Shown piece after piece: positions 34,603 to 41,966 of a DNA stretch of 44,459 nucleotides. Numbering within the stretch: position 1 is the stretch's first letter; the number at the start of each line of letters is the position of its first letter. Made by a program: the position numbers and the translations under genes. This DNA comes from an uncultured Collinsella sp. (GTDB lineage Bacteria; Actinomycetota; Coriobacteriia; Coriobacteriales; Coriobacteriaceae), in contig CABUVB010000002.1 in NCBI GenBank assembly GCA_902494815.1, forward strand, positions 1-44,459, in the 5' to 3' direction. Below the pieces are notes generated by a model that worked only from the letters and a program-made list of their open reading frames with translations, had not been told where the DNA came from and did not search any database.

Positions 34603-35097
34603 GTTGAATTACGCGCGTGCGGATATAAAGCGTGGCATGTTAAGCTGGTCGTTTTCTCGTTCTGGGACATTTGCAGTAGGATGAGTGGGACTAGGCGCGC
34701 TGCGGTGTGATGGTTGAGACTTGTATCGCTGCAAATCCGCTGATGCACATTTTGCTATTGGGCTTGAAGGTGGGACCGGCAGGCCTTTGTTTGGGTTGTT
34801 CTGGTCGTCCAACGCGTGTTGCACGGCTTTATATTGTTACCCTCGTTCGGCGCTCCGTTGGAGCATTTCCGGGTTTGTCGGCATCATGACTTGGCCAAGT
34901 GACACGCTTGCCGGGACGGTTGTAACGCCGCGCCGGTTCCGTGTGCTCCTTCGTTGTTGGCCTGTCCAGCCGGGGGCGGATTCGGCCTCATGTTGTGGCG
35001 CACGGCCTTCAGGGGCTTCCCCTGGCGAGTTATGTTCGTCCGTATGGGTAAGGGTCGGGTTGAGCTGACAATCCCGTGTCGGAAGGGGCTTGGACCA
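34603..35097. other. stretch without a supportable gene
   Basis: About 495 bases between the SdpI-like gene and the next ORF. Short open frames on both strands lack ribosome-binding sites and any recognisable protein character. Composition changes from ~50% GC to high GC across it, suggesting a junction of sequences of different origin. Confidence 0.4.
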
Positions 35098-35585
35098 TGC
35101 GCGCGATGACAGAGATTGAGTGGCTGGACGGCCGTGTGACGAAGGTGCCGGAGCTCGCCCTGGGCGATGCGTTCGGCGAGAGCGTCCAGGCGGAGCTCGA
35201 TTTCGGGTTCGACGATGTGTTGGAGGGCCTTTGGGTCGAGGTGCGCCATCATGAGCCGGATGAGGACTCGGACGGCGACCCGCGCGGGAGGGGCTGCGCA
35301 CTGTACGCGGACTGCCGGTACAGCCTGGTCGAACCGTCGGACCTCGACCGTGTCTTCTGCATCCTTTACGAGGGGCAGCCGAGGGTCTGCCGCGTCGCGG
35401 GGGAGCTCGTGAACCTTTTGCGGGCCTGCGCGTTGTCCTGCCTCATGCTCGGATCTCCCTACCCGCCAGGCGCCCTCGAGGCCCTGGCCGCGTGCGCTCG
35501 ATACCTCTGCGGTCCGGCTTTCACATCCGACCTCGCCGCCCGTGCCCGCGCCGCGGGGGAGCTAGGGCCCCCGCGGCGGCGGTGA
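35098..35585 (+). CDS. hypothetical protein
   Basis: 162 residues from ATG 35098 (an ATG at 35107 is also in frame; GGGGCTTGG precedes). Acidic N-terminal half (GFDDVLEGLWVEV, HHEPDEDSDGD) with a predicted mixed fold, then Leu/Ala/Cys-rich helices (VNLLRACALSCLML). The codon use is GC-rich, unlike the AT-rich cluster next to it and like the IS sequences downstream. No domain recognised. Could be a cargo gene of a mobile element or a spurious frame. Confidence 0.4.
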
Positions 35586-36063
35586 ACGCGGCCGCTGCGT
35601 GGGAATTTGGGATGGGGGCGGGTTCCGAAACGCCTGCGGAGGGGAGAACCCCGTTGGGCGGGGACAATTCGTGATGCTTGATATCGCATTGCAGTATGGA
35701 AGCACGGATCATCTTCGCGATGGTCCGACCGGTTGATGGGCTAGGACGCGCATTCAGCAGGGAAGGGGATGGCTTTTAATGCCGCTTTTGGCTTATGCGT
35801 GCCGCGCTCCGCGTATGGCCATCCTGCGGTGCTAAAGCATTCTTGAAGTCTGTTAAGTGAATTCGTTTTAATCGCGCTCGTGGCCGTTTGCCCATGTCGC
35901 ATAACAGGATTCACTGTTGATTGCCCGTGTGATGACAGCGTGAGTTTCGGGGGGTGTTCCTATAGTTTTGTCAACTGGGAAATGCTCTCCGTGCGACCGA
36001 ATCGCGGCATGCTGACGCCAAGCCATTAGGCCGGTGGGCTTCAGTCTGCTCGGTGCGTTTCGG
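35586..36063. other. intergenic stretch with an IS-end-like motif
   Basis: No gene supported. Holds the motif GTGTTCCTATAGTTTTGTCAA at 35954-35974, which matches the one at 30251 in 18 of 21 bases. The right part should contain the 3' end of the IS110-family element whose coding sequence stops at 36064; its exact boundary cannot be set. Confidence 0.4.
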
Positions 36064-36265
36064 CTAGGCTGCGTAAGGCACCCTGTCTCGCATGACCGCG
36101 TAGATGACCTTCAGTCTCTTTCGCGCCAGCGCCTTGAGCGCCTTGCCGTGCGACATGCCCCGCTCCCGGCACCTGGTGTAGTAGTCGCCCCATCTCCCCT
36201 CTGTCCGGGTAAGGCAGTTACATGAGAATATGAGCAGGTTCTTCAGCCTCTTGTTGCCTTGGCGC
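36064..36265 (-). pseudogene. IS110-family transposase, 3' part severed by IS256 insertion
   Basis: Minus-strand reading from the target duplication gives NKRLKNLLIFSCNCLTRT, continues through MSHGKALKALARKRLKVIYAVM and ends AA-stop at 36064. This follows the conserved GTSI...ASRQG block at the end of the 5' fragment (37750-38728) in the same frame. Joined, the two give 391 codons including the stop. The severed part carries the C-terminal helices after the catalytic serine region. Confidence 0.85.
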
Positions 36266-36290
36266 GATCGCGTCGAAAATGTTGGTGTAA
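36266..36290 (+). repeat. left terminal inverted repeat of the IS256 element
   Basis: Starts GATCGCGTCGAAAATG and continues GTTGGTGTA. Pairs with the repeat at 37725-37749 in about 18 of 25 positions. Confidence 0.75.
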
Positions 36291-36386
36291 GGGTGACGCC
36301 CTAGCGCCCGTTTAACGAAGAACGGCCTTCGTCCTAGAATCTGAAATCACCACAACAACAGGTTCTAGGAAAGGACGAAGACCGCT

Positions 36387-37667
36387 ATGGAAATCTTATC
36401 AGACCCGACGCCGGACATGCTCGCCATGCCCCGTTTCGACGACGGCGCCATCGACATGCAGGAGCTGCTCAGGCGTCTCGCCGAGCAGGTCGTGAACGCC
36501 GTGATGGACGCCGAGGCCGACCAGCTCTGCGGTGGCGGGGGGAACAGCCGAAACGGCTACCGCGAGAGGTCGCTCGCCACCTGCGTCGGCACGCTGACGC
36601 TGCGCATCCCCAAGCTGCGCTCCGGCAGCTTCTTCCCCGAGGACGTGCTCGAGCGCTACCAGCGCGTCGACCGCGCCCTCGTGGCCGCCGTGGCCGAGAT
36701 GTACGCCACGGGCACCAGCACCCGCAAGGTGCAGAGGGTGGCCGAGAAGATGGGCGTCTCCAGACTCTCGAAGGACCAGGTGAGCGCCATCGCCTCGAGC
36801 CTGGACGCAGACATCGAGGACCTGTGCGCAAGGCCGCTCGGCGGCTCGCCGGTGCCCTACGTCTGGCTCGACGCGACCTACGTCAAGTGCCGCCGCGAGG
36901 GGCGCGTCGCCTCCACCGCCGTGGTCACCGCCATCGGCTGCGATGCGGGCGGCTGGAGGCGCGTCCTGGGCGTCGACGTGGTCGACACCGAGTCCTACGA
37001 CTCGTGGCTCGCCTTCCTGCGGGCCATCCGCTCGCGCGGGGCGGCGGGCGTGCGGCTCGTCGTCTCGGACGCCCACCCGGGGCTCGTCCGGGCGCTCGGC
37101 GAGGTCTTCCAGGGCGCCGCGTGGCAGCGCTGCGCGGTCCACCTCATGCGCGACTGCATGCGCGAGGCCGGCTCCTGGCAGCTCAGGCGCCGCGTGGGCA
37201 GGATCGTGTCGCAGGTGTTCCGCGGGCGCGACGCCGCCACCGTGACGGCCATGTACCACGCGGCGTGCGACATGCTGGAGGGGTGCTGCCCCAGGGCGGC
37301 GGCGGTGCTGGAGGAGGCCGAGCCCGACGCGCTGGCCTACCTCGACTTCCCGCCGGCCCACTGGAAGCGCCTGCGCACCAACAACGTGCAGGAGAGGACC
37401 AACCGGGAGATAAAGCGCAGGTCGCGCGTCGTGCAGGTGTTCCCCTCCACGGGCTCGCTGGTGCGGCTCGCGGGCGCGGTCATGTGCGAGCAGGACGAGG
37501 TATGGCAGGAGTCCAGGTACTTCTCGGAGGTGAGGATGAACGAGCTCTACGATGACGGTCGCACTCGGGGAATCGACGGTCCCGTCGATTGGGCACGGCT
37601 TGAGGCGGAGGCCAGGAAGATGCTCGAGTCCGGCCTCGAGCTTGCGGACAGGGTCGAGGCGGCATAG
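36387..37667 (+). CDS. IS256-family (Mutator-like) transposase
   Basis: 426 residues. The DDE catalytic residues can be read as Asp162 (WLDATYVK), Asp228 (VVSDAHPG) and Glu336 (NNVQERTNREI). CAVHL lies soon after the second Asp, as in this family. The N-terminal region carries the GNSRNGYRERSLATCVGTL-like DNA-binding block. The length is full and uninterrupted. It is GC-rich like the host core genes and unlike the peptide clusters on either side. Confidence 0.95.
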   Translation: MEILSDPTPDMLAMPRFDDGAIDMQELLRRLAEQVVNAVMDAEADQLCGGGGNSRNGYRERSLATCVGTLTLRIPKLRSGSFFPEDVLERYQRVDRALVAAVAEMYATGTSTRKVQRVAEKMGVSRLSKDQVSAIASSLDADIEDLCARPLGGSPVPYVWLDATYVKCRREGRVASTAVVTAIGCDAGGWRRVLGVDVVDTESYDSWLAFLRAIRSRGAAGVRLVVSDAHPGLVRALGEVFQGAAWQRCAVHLMRDCMREAGSWQLRRRVGRIVSQVFRGRDAATVTAMYHAACDMLEGCCPRAAAVLEEAEPDALAYLDFPPAHWKRLRTNNVQERTNREIKRRSRVVQVFPSTGSLVRLAGAVMCEQDEVWQESRYFSEVRMNELYDDGRTRGIDGPVDWARLEAEARKMLESGLELADRVEAA

Positions 37668-37724
37668 GATATCAACCGTATTCCAGATTCTAGGACGCCG
37701 GGCCGACTCGCTTCGGATGGGGCT

Positions 37725-37749
37725 CTACACCAACTTTCTCGACACTACC
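37725..37749 (-). repeat. right terminal inverted repeat of the IS256 element
   Basis: Read on the minus strand: GGTAGTGTCGAGAAAG then TTGGTGTA. Followed on the plus strand by the second copy of CTTGGCGC at 37750-37757. Confidence 0.75.
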
Positions 37750-38728
37750 CTTGGCGCGATGCCGTCACCGAGGAGATCGAGGTTCCCGACTGGCGGTTGC
37801 GCGGCGCCAGGCCGCAGTACGACGCGAGCCTGTCGTGACTGGGGAAGTCTTCGATGTCGATGGAGATCGCAAGCTCGGAAGCGGTTTTGGGCCCGATGCC
37901 CGGCACCGTCAGGAGGCATCGGTAGGTATCGTCGCCCTCGAGCAGGGCGGAGATCTCCGCCGTGATCGCCTCGATCTCCGCCGAGTTCTCGGATATCCTG
38001 CGCGCGAGCAGTTTCACCGCCCGGTCCTCGGCGGCGACGACCGACGCATCCGGCCTTGTCGAGGAGGTTGTCGAGCGGACGAGGGCCTCGATCTTACCGC
38101 GCGCCGCCCCACGCGTGAGCGCCGCCGCCCTGCGGGGCCCGGCGTCGGCTACCGACCAGGCCCCGCCGAGGGATGCCATGAGCCTCAGCTGGGGCCCGTC
38201 GGACAGGTCGACCAGTGCCTCGAAGGCGGGGCACGATTCCAGCAGGATGCTGCGCAGCCGGTTCTTATTCCTAGTGTTCTCGCAGGTCAGGAAGTTCCTC
38301 TGGGCGGCCAGCGCCCTCGCCGCCGCAATCGTCGGACCTGGGTCTCCGACCGGCAGGAGCGCGTCGGGGATGCCAAGCGCCGTCTTCGCGATGACCATCG
38401 CGTCTCGCTCGTCGGTCTTGGCGTCGCCGGCGAAGAGCCTGGCGGCCCCGTGCGCCGCGAGTCCCGGCAGGTACGCCGCCGACATCCCGGCCGCCCTGGC
38501 GCGGGCGAGCGCGAGGGCGCCTATGTTGCGCGACTGGTCGACGACCACGAGCGCATCGGGGAAGCGGCCGAACAGCGAGTCCAGGTCGTCCTCCCTGTTC
38601 GCGACGGGGGTGCTCAACAGCACCTCGCCATCTCGAGTCGCGACGCATGCCCAGTGGGACGATTTCCCGACATCGAGCCCGATGACGGCTTCCGGCATTC
38701 TAATTGGTGCCACGGTGGTATCCTCCAA
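37750..38728 (-). pseudogene. IS110-family transposase, 5' part (DEDD-type), interrupted
   Basis: 326 codons from ATG 38728. The N-terminal RuvC-like domain has Asp19 (GLDVGKSSHW), Asp64 (VVVDQ, where many family members have Glu), Asp106 and Asp109 (AKTDERDA). The C-terminal Tnp20 domain begins LLTVPGIGPKTASELA and includes the GTSI serine region. The frame now runs into the IS256 end and stops there. With 36064-36257 it rebuilds a 390-residue protein. Some actinobacterial IS110 transposases have Asp at the second position, so that alone need not mean inactivity. Confidence 0.9.
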
Positions 38729-39022
38729 TCGGTAGGCCGATCGGAACCCCTCCCCGCGACACCCACATTACCTGGCCGTGGCGCTTGCGCCCGGCAGTTT
38801 CCTATCAGTCGTCCGGAGCGGCGAGCGCCCCCGGTGGCAACACCCCCCGGGCCCTCTACGGGGCAGGGGCAGACGGCCATCCGGAGGCGCCCGATCGGCG
38901 GCCCCTCGGGGCTTGCCCGTATCGTAGGCAATGCGCCGAATGCTCGCCATCGAAATTTATCGATGGCCTATTTCAGACTGTAATGGGGTGGCGTGAACGG
39001 AGTCGCCGCGTTGTATAAGTCT
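38729..39022. other. presumed 5' non-coding end of the IS110-family element
   Basis: About 290 bases upstream of the interrupted transposase with no supportable gene. IS110-group elements carry a bridge RNA in the non-coding end upstream of the transposase, so this is where one would lie; no structure was folded here. GC-rich left part, changing to mixed composition near 38935. The element boundary was not identified. Confidence 0.4.
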
Positions 39023-39060
39023 GGCCGGCCCGACTGATGTGTCGATCTGTCGGGCCGGCC
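39023..39060 (-). terminator. perfect 12-bp GC-rich hairpin downstream of cluster 2 peptide
   Basis: GGCCGGCCCGAC (39023-39034) and GTCGGGCCGGCC (39049-39060) are perfect inverted repeats with a 14-base loop, about 137 bases past the peptide stop. No T-run. Likely a transcription end for cluster 2, or an element end. Confidence 0.45.
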
Positions 39061-39196
39061 GAGAATGGTGAAGAGATCTCGCTGTTGAATGAACGAATGT
39101 TACAAGCAGCTCTTCAAGGCGCTTTGGGCGTTGGCTGGGGCTGCGCAGTCAATCGCATGCAGTGATAGGCGAGGCGATTGCTCGATGAGCCGGCGA

Positions 39197-39379
39197 CTAG
39201 TTCTGTGCTGCACTCGTCCCGGTGCCGTCGTTGTCTGCCGAGTACCAGAATGCGTAGGCCGCAACGACGGCATCATAGACGGCTGCGACTACGTTATCCA
39301 CGACGGCTGCAAAGTTGACCACAACGGGAACGGGGCCGGTTTTGGAATCCATCTTCTCTACTTCTGGGGTCTCATACAT
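39197..39379 (-). CDS. candidate RiPP precursor peptide with YxxP leader (cluster 2)
   Basis: 60 residues; AAGGAG sits 8 bases before ATG 39379. The leader begins MYETPEVEKMD, which fits the YxxPx(L/V) motif that RRE domains bind in lasso and related leaders. From Pro16 on the sequence is Val/Ala-rich, with loosely seven-residue units AAVVDNV-VAAVYDA-VVAAYAF, then aromatic FWY and a polar DNDGTGTSAAQN tail. No Cys, so no lanthionine or thioether chemistry on the peptide itself. It follows the radical SAM gene by 12 bases and is last in the minus-strand unit. Probably exported by the ABC protein at 41959. Confidence 0.7.
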   Translation of the reverse strand: MYETPEVEKMDSKTGPVPVVVNFAAVVDNVVAAVYDAVVAAYAFWYSADNDGTGTSAAQN

Positions 39380-39391
39380 GGGAACATCTCC

Positions 39392-40438
39392 TTAGAATTG
39401 TGACAGGACGCTCAGGTCGCCTAGATCATCGTCGATCAGGTCGATATAGAGGTCGCCGTCCATATTGATGTCTGCAATCAACGATGAGATCTCTTCCATC
39501 TCGTCAATCGAGTGCATACGATTGGCCAACGCGGTAACAACGGGCTTATCCCAAACGGTTGCCATTCCGGCATCGTAGTATTCCTGAAGGCTGTGTTTGC
39601 GAACGTTTCCGATGATGAGAGGTATATAGGGGGATGCGACGATATCGCCATTGGCGTGGATGGCCACTTGGTCAAATTGCATTTGCAGTTGAGGGAATCT
39701 GACCAAGTGGTCGATGGGGTCGCCCCACTCAAGCATGAAATAGCCTCGATAGTCCGGATCGTATCGAAGGTCATTGATCGTGTTGACTAGCCGACGGTAT
39801 TGATTATTCGAAGGGCGAATCGTGCGGTTTCTTCGGGCTCTACCGAGGAGCATGAGCGGCTGAACTCTAAGGTCAATTCGGTCAGTTCTACCCGACGATT
39901 TCAGCTTGTCTCGAAGCATCGTGCAAACTGGTTTGAAATCGTCGACATTGAACGATGTCGGACAAAAGGCAATTGAAAGGTGCAGTGAGGTTTCGTTCAG
40001 CGTGATATCGATGGCGTCGAGCACCCGGTCGTATAATCCCGAGAGTCCTCGCATATGTTCGTGAGAATCGCGTAGGCCATCGAGGCTAAACTGTATGCCG
40101 TTTAAACCGGCGCGTTCGAGCTCATGCAAAGTATTTGAGTTTGCGAGCAGACCGTTTGACACGAGGTTGCATTTGACGCCAGATGCGCTGAGCCGCCGCA
40201 AGGACTCGATGACAAGATCCTTTCGCAGGAGGGTCTCGCCTCCGCAGAAGCAGAAGCTAAAGGGGTGCATTTGACAAATCGAGTCGACGAGTTCGAGGAC
40301 TTCGTTGTCGGATAATTCGTTCGCGACGACATCGTTTTCTCCACTGTTGTTGAAGCAGTGTAGACAACGAAGGTTGCATTTGTTTGTAATGTCGAGCGCA
40401 ACGCTGTGGGGCGCTCCGATTATTGCCGGCATGCTCAT
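39392..40438 (-). CDS. radical SAM enzyme without C-terminal cysteines (cluster 2)
   Basis: 348 residues. The [4Fe-4S] motif is Cys21-Cys25-Cys28 (NKCNLRCLHC), and FCGGETLL follows as the SAM-binding GGE. The C-terminal part is SPASM-like in flow (VAIHANGDIVASPYIPLIIGNVRKHSLQEYY), where the usual auxiliary-cluster cysteines are absent; after about residue 175 there is no Cys at all. The start overlaps the stop of the upstream gene (TAATG), so the two are coupled. A peptide-modifying role follows from context; the chemistry is not predictable. Confidence 0.83.
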   Translation of the reverse strand: MSMPAIIGAPHSVALDITNKCNLRCLHCFNNSGENDVVANELSDNEVLELVDSICQMHPFSFCFCGGETLLRKDLVIESLRRLSASGVKCNLVSNGLLANSNTLHELERAGLNGIQFSLDGLRDSHEHMRGLSGLYDRVLDAIDITLNETSLHLSIAFCPTSFNVDDFKPVCTMLRDKLKSSGRTDRIDLRVQPLMLLGRARRNRTIRPSNNQYRRLVNTINDLRYDPDYRGYFMLEWGDPIDHLVRFPQLQMQFDQVAIHANGDIVASPYIPLIIGNVRKHSLQEYYDAGMATVWDKPVVTALANRMHSIDEMEEISSLIADINMDGDLYIDLIDDDLGDLSVLSQF

Positions 40439-41331
40439 TATTGCTTCTTATCGAGCGGGCGAACAAACAGCTTGACGTCGCCCGAGTCGAGCTCATTGGG
40501 CAGGGTGCCGACTAAGGAAAAGCCAAGGCGCTGGTCGGAATGGTCAAGTTGTTCGGCGATTGGGGTGGAATCAGGCGCGTCAATTCTGAGCGCGCGGTAG
40601 GCTTTGGGAGCGGAAGATCCGTAGTATTCCGCAAGGCGGTCGAGCACACCGGCAAGCAGCGTGGAGCTGCATGAGATAAATTTGATGATGACGCTGCGGC
40701 CGGCGGGATTAGTGGCCGGCTCGCATATTATCAATCCATTAATTTCTCCGGACTGGCTCGTGAGTAGAAAATAATCATGGGTAAAGGAAAAGAGCCTTTG
40801 GCGAAGAACCAGAAAGTTCTCCAATTCGGGCTCAACGTCGAACTCAGAGAAATAGATCCTATTGCCATTTTTGGACTGTTTTGCAGAGAGGGATTTTGCA
40901 GCCGCCTCTTCGATTTCAGCAAACCTGCTCGCGTCCGCGAGAATAAGCAGCTCGTCGGGATTCACCGATGTTAGGTAATCGGAGCCGAAAGGGTCGTTCA
41001 TATATCTCCCTTCTTTCTTCCAAACGATAAGACAGTTTACGGTCAGGCTATGCAGGGTTTGGGCCAGGTCATGCGCTAGCGTCTCGCGCGGTTGATCTGG
41101 GTATTTTTCTTGGAACAGACGGAGAATTTTGGGCAAATCGCAGGTGCCGTCGCATAAGTCAAGAATCTCTTTAGCGACCCTGTTGAGGATCGTATAGATT
41201 TGTTTCCCATCTGAGCTTAGGACGCTCAGGCGGTTATTTGGTTCACTGCGAAGGTAGCTTGGGTCGAGGGGGATAGGGATGACTCCAGGCAATGATGAGA
41301 TTTGCGCGCTCCAAACATTCACGGATTCCAT
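40438..41331 (-). CDS. PqqD-like (RRE) protein with GNAT-like C-terminal domain (cluster 2)
   Basis: 297 residues from ATG 41331, set by AAGGAG 4 bases upstream (a longer frame to 41436 has none). Residues ~40-105 follow the PqqD pattern: ILNRVAKEILDLCDGTCDLPKILRLFQ...HDLAQTLHSLTVNCLIVW, the RiPP-recognition fold that binds leaders. Residues ~165-290 look like a GNAT acyltransferase fold (FLLTSQSGEINGLIICEP, then LAGVLDRLAEYYG), though no clear acetyl-CoA loop is visible, so catalysis is uncertain. First gene of the minus-strand unit. Confidence 0.68.
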   Translation of the reverse strand: MESVNVWSAQISSLPGVIPIPLDPSYLRSEPNNRLSVLSSDGKQIYTILNRVAKEILDLCDGTCDLPKILRLFQEKYPDQPRETLAHDLAQTLHSLTVNCLIVWKKEGRYMNDPFGSDYLTSVNPDELLILADASRFAEIEEAAAKSLSAKQSKNGNRIYFSEFDVEPELENFLVLRQRLFSFTHDYFLLTSQSGEINGLIICEPATNPAGRSVIIKFISCSSTLLAGVLDRLAEYYGSSAPKAYRALRIDAPDSTPIAEQLDHSDQRLGFSLVGTLPNELDSGDVKLFVRPLDKKQ

Positions 41332-41375
41332 TGATCTCCTTTGGTTGTGGCCTATCTTCCTCGAATAGCAACTCG

Positions 41376-41428
41376 TTCGATAAAATATCACAAATCGAAA
41401 CGATATATAAAAGAATATATTTATATCG
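41376..41428. promoter_or_regulatory. AT-rich divergent regulatory region between cluster 2 operons
   Basis: Two inverted repeats lie between the RRE gene and the plus-strand membrane gene: TTCGAT-N12-ATCGAA (41376-41399) and CGATATA-N14-TATATCG (41401-41428). Very low GC with several TATAAT-like hexamers on both strands. Plausible operator pair for coordinated control; no regulator gene is seen in the window. Confidence 0.45.
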
Positions 41429-41502
41429 ATATACAATATTAGGTTAAAAAAAAGTTTTGATGTTTGTCGATAGGGCTGGTATTGAAGGAGTGGACTGGAG
41501 TG

Positions 41503-41862
41503 ATGGCGATGTCGGACGTTGTGGTTTCAATGGTGGGGTCATGCCTGCTGCTGTTGTTCGGAATAATGATATATCGAGGCAAGCTCACGGGATTGCTTGC
41601 CGGAATGTCATTGCTATCGGGAGAGCGTTTAGAGGAGGCAAAGCGGACGGCCGAGTCTCTAGGCGCAAACCGAGTGGTGGGGGCGTCTATAGTTTTCTCC
41701 GCAATATGCCTTTTTCTCTCGTCCCTTTTTCCGGACAAAAGGGCTATTCTCGGTCTGATGGTGGCTGCTGTTATAATCGCCGCGCTTGCCTATGCAAATA
41801 GGGGGCTTATTCGTATGTATATAAAGGTGAAATGGAATCCTGGGCACCGCAACCCGAGATAA
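41503..41862 (+). CDS. small two- to three-helix membrane protein (DUF3784-like)
   Basis: 119 residues from ATG 41503 (ATG 41509 lies 8 bases after GGAG and is equally possible). Three hydrophobic helices. After the first helix is GKLTGLLAGMSLLSGE, resembling the DUF3784 pattern of small Gram-positive membrane proteins often beside bacteriocin or lantibiotic exporters. Function unknown; accessory transport or immunity is an inference from its place just before the ABC exporter. Confidence 0.6.
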   Translation: MAMSDVVVSMVGSCLLLLFGIMIYRGKLTGLLAGMSLLSGERLEEAKRTAESLGANRVVGASIVFSAICLFLSSLFPDKRAILGLMVAAVIIAALAYANRGLIRMYIKVKWNPGHRNPR

Positions 41863-41894
41863 TGTCTTGAGCAAGGATTAACAACAAGGGATAT

Positions 41895-41966
41895 ATGGGA
41901 GCGATTAAGCGGCGAGCAAATTCAGTTTTGGATAAAAGGCCGCTTGATGGGAGCTGGCATGTTTAA
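41895..41966 (+). CDS. possible 23-residue upstream ORF of the ABC gene
   Basis: ATG 41895 with AAGGG nearby; ends in TAA overlapping the exporter start (41959). It could couple translation. Low support by length. Confidence 0.22.
   Translation: MGAIKRRANSVLDKRPLDGSWHV

Larger units (their letters stand above)
36266..37749 (+). mobile_element. IS256-family insertion sequence inserted in an IS110-family element
   Basis: 1484 bp bounded by imperfect inverted repeats (cores CGTCGAAAATGTTGGTGTA left; TGTCGAGAAAGTTGGTGTA right, as read inward), with a second inverted pair GTCCTAGAATCTG just inside. It is flanked by direct repeats CTTGGCGC at 36258-36265 and 37750-37757, the 8-bp duplication typical of IS256. 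The identity could be read as up to 12 bp (CCTTGGCGCGAT) if the ends are set differently. It encodes one intact transposase and looks recently mobile. Confidence 0.88.

Noticed and set aside
34707..34889. 60-codon plus-strand ORF in the gene-poor stretch
   Set aside because: No ribosome site and no protein-like character; kept as non-coding.
36824..37555. 243-codon plus-strand ORF within IS256
   Set aside because: Out-of-frame Arg/Gly-rich shadow of the transposase.
37751..38983. 410-codon plus-strand ORF over the IS110 fragment
   Set aside because: Antisense to the transposase fragment, which has clear DEDD motifs.
39089..39403. 104-codon plus-strand ORF over the cluster 2 peptide
   Set aside because: The minus-strand peptide has a good ribosome site and leader motif; the plus-strand frame has neither.
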